A DNA stretch of 64,000 bases from an uncultured Verrucomicrobiota bacterium. Its GTDB lineage: Bacteria; Verrucomicrobiota; Kiritimatiellia; Kiritimatiellales; Pontiellaceae. A program made the position numbers and the translations under genes. This document shows positions 62,707-64,000 of this stretch, in pieces. The stretch covers positions 28,561 through 92,560 of the forward strand of contig CAJYAJ010000001.1 in assembly GCA_913065005.1 (NCBI GenBank), in the 5' to 3' direction. The notes beneath the pieces are model-generated. The model was given only the letters and a program-made list of their open reading frames with translations. It was not told the origin of the DNA and searched no databases. The number at the start of each line of letters is the position of its first letter. Positions within the stretch are counted from its first letter, which is position 1.

Positions 62707-64000
62707 ATGGACGTATCGAGAAGGTCATTTGTTTACACGGGATTGGGTGCTGCGAGTTTGATGAGTTTGCGCTGGAGTTTTGCGGCAGGGTTGAATGGTT
62801 CAGGGATTCCGGGGTCTCCTGAGATGCTCGCGTTTGAGTCGGCTTGGAATGTGCTGCACCGGTCTGAAGCAAAGCAGCGCGGTCGGGATCAATTTTGTGA
62901 GAATAAATATGGCATGTTTATTCATTGGGGACTTTATTCGCAGTGTGGTGGTGTTTGGAAAGGGAAGCGCATGAACGAAGGGGGTGAAGGGCCTCTGGTT
63001 GCAGAGTGGATTATGCGGCGCAAACAGATTCCGCGAGAGGAGTATGCTAGATTGGCAGAAACATTTAATCCGACCGAGTTTGATGCCGATGAGTGGGTTG
63101 CCATTGCGAAGGCTGCAGGGATGCGGTATATGGTGATTACTTCGAAACATCATGATGGATTTGCACTTTTTGATTCAGCGGTGAGTGATTTTAATGTGGT
63201 GAAGGCGACGCCTTTTAAGCGCGATATCATTCGAGAGCTTGAGCAGGCGTGTTTGAAGGCGGGATTGGATTTTGGGGTATATTATTCGCATGCGCTAGAT
63301 TGGCGAGATGGGGGTGACTCGGGGATGAAGGATTATGGCCCGAAAAATCCCAAAGAGCGGAAGCAGGCACTCTTTCCCAACTATTTTGATCCGGCACCGG
63401 TTCGGTTTGATGATTATATTGAAACCAAGGCATTGCCTCAGGTGCAGGAATTGGTAGCAAACTATTCGTTGTGCGAAATGTGGTTGGATACGCCTATTTA
63501 CATTCCACCGAATCATAGTTTTGCTTTTTACAAGGCGATCTATGCGGCTAATCCGGAAATTTTGGTAAATCAGCGGATTGGAAATGGATTTGGTGATATT
63601 GGTATTCCCGGGGATAATATTATTCCAGATGAGGTGAGCGCAAATACGTGGGAGGGCATTGCAACAACGAATAACTCATGGGGATTTAAATCATATGATG
63701 TTGATTGGAAATCGCCGATGGAAACGCTGTATTGGTTGATCGCGAATGTTAGTAAGGGCGGTAATTTTTTACTCAATGTGGGACCAGATGGAACCGGTAT
63801 GATTCCGGAAAAATCAGTGGATAATCTACTCGAAGTTGGGAAGTGGTTGAAGGTCAATGGGGCGGCCATTTATGGATCGAAGCCGTGGAAAGTGGCGAAA
63901 GAAGGGCCGACCGATATACAGATTAAAGGCACCTCGCATCGGCGTGATAGTGAGTTTACCTTCGCGTTTGAAGCAAATGATTATTGGTTTACGTGTACGC
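62707..64000 (+). CDS. Alpha-L-fucosidase, GH29 family, Tat-type signal (partial, runs off window end)
   Basis: Manual translation: MDVSRRSFVYTGLGAASLMSLRWSFAAG...ENKYGMFIHWGLYSQCGGVWKGK...AEWIMRRKQIPREEYARLAETFNPTEFDADEWVAIAKAAGMRYMVITSKHHDGFALFDSAVSDFNVVKATPFKRDII...SLCEMWLDTP...YWLIANVSKGGNFLLNVGPDGTGMIP. RBS AAGGAGGGG. Open to position 64000; absent from the ORF track. Confidence 0.92.
   Translation, partial: MDVSRRSFVYTGLGAASLMSLRWSFAAGLNGSGIPGSPEMLAFESAWNVLHRSEAKQRGRDQFCENKYGMFIHWGLYSQCGGVWKGKRMNEGGEGPLVAEWIMRRKQIPREEYARLAETFNPTEFDADEWVAIAKAAGMRYMVITSKHHDGFALFDSAVSDFNVVKATPFKRDIIRELEQACLKAGLDFGVYYSHALDWRDGGDSGMKDYGPKNPKERKQALFPNYFDPAPVRFDDYIETKALPQVQELVANYSLCEMWLDTPIYIPPNHSFAFYKAIYAANPEILVNQRIGNGFGDIGIPGDNIIPDEVSANTWEGIATTNNSWGFKSYDVDWKSPMETLYWLIANVSKGGNFLLNVGPDGTGMIPEKSVDNLLEVGKWLKVNGAAIYGSKPWKVAKEGPTDIQIKGTSHRRDSEFTFAFEANDYWFTCT

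Overview
This 64 kb window is a gene-dense bacterial chromosome segment, probably from the PVC superphylum (Verrucomicrobiota/Kiritimatiellota-like). That placement is inferred from DUF1501/DUF1800 proteins, a PEP-CTERM protein, SHD1-like domains and large beta-helix secreted proteins. I saw no rRNA, tRNA, CRISPR array, transposase, integrase or phage genes. Housekeeping genes include bioC (partial), a bioH-like gene, bioF, ilvD, a cinA-N protein, rluD, an ECF sigma factor, tsaC/ywlE, priA, floA, thiD, ftsB-like, eno, tatD, pgm and ruvB. The most interesting blocks are: (1) a seven-gene minus-strand operon (about 47.9-57.4 kb: DeoR, lipoyl E2, fused E1 alpha/beta, PHP, SrlD-like SDR, SorE-like MDR, rhamnulokinase-like kinase) that may encode an undescribed aldolase-free route for deoxyketose or L-ketose catabolism; (2) a six-gene plus-strand operon (37.5-44.8 kb) with TPR, ExbB, two ExbD proteins and a TonB-position protein carrying a PA14-like region and an SHD1-like domain instead of a TonB C-terminal domain; (3) an in-frame RpiB-GlyA fusion beside ywlE and tsaC; (4) a degenerate uracil-DNA-glycosylase-like protein; and (5) two disrupted genes, a patatin with a one-base frameshift and a BspA/LRR remnant. 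The supplied ORF track misses the two edge genes: bioC (1-342, minus) and a GH29 alpha-L-fucosidase (62707-end, plus).
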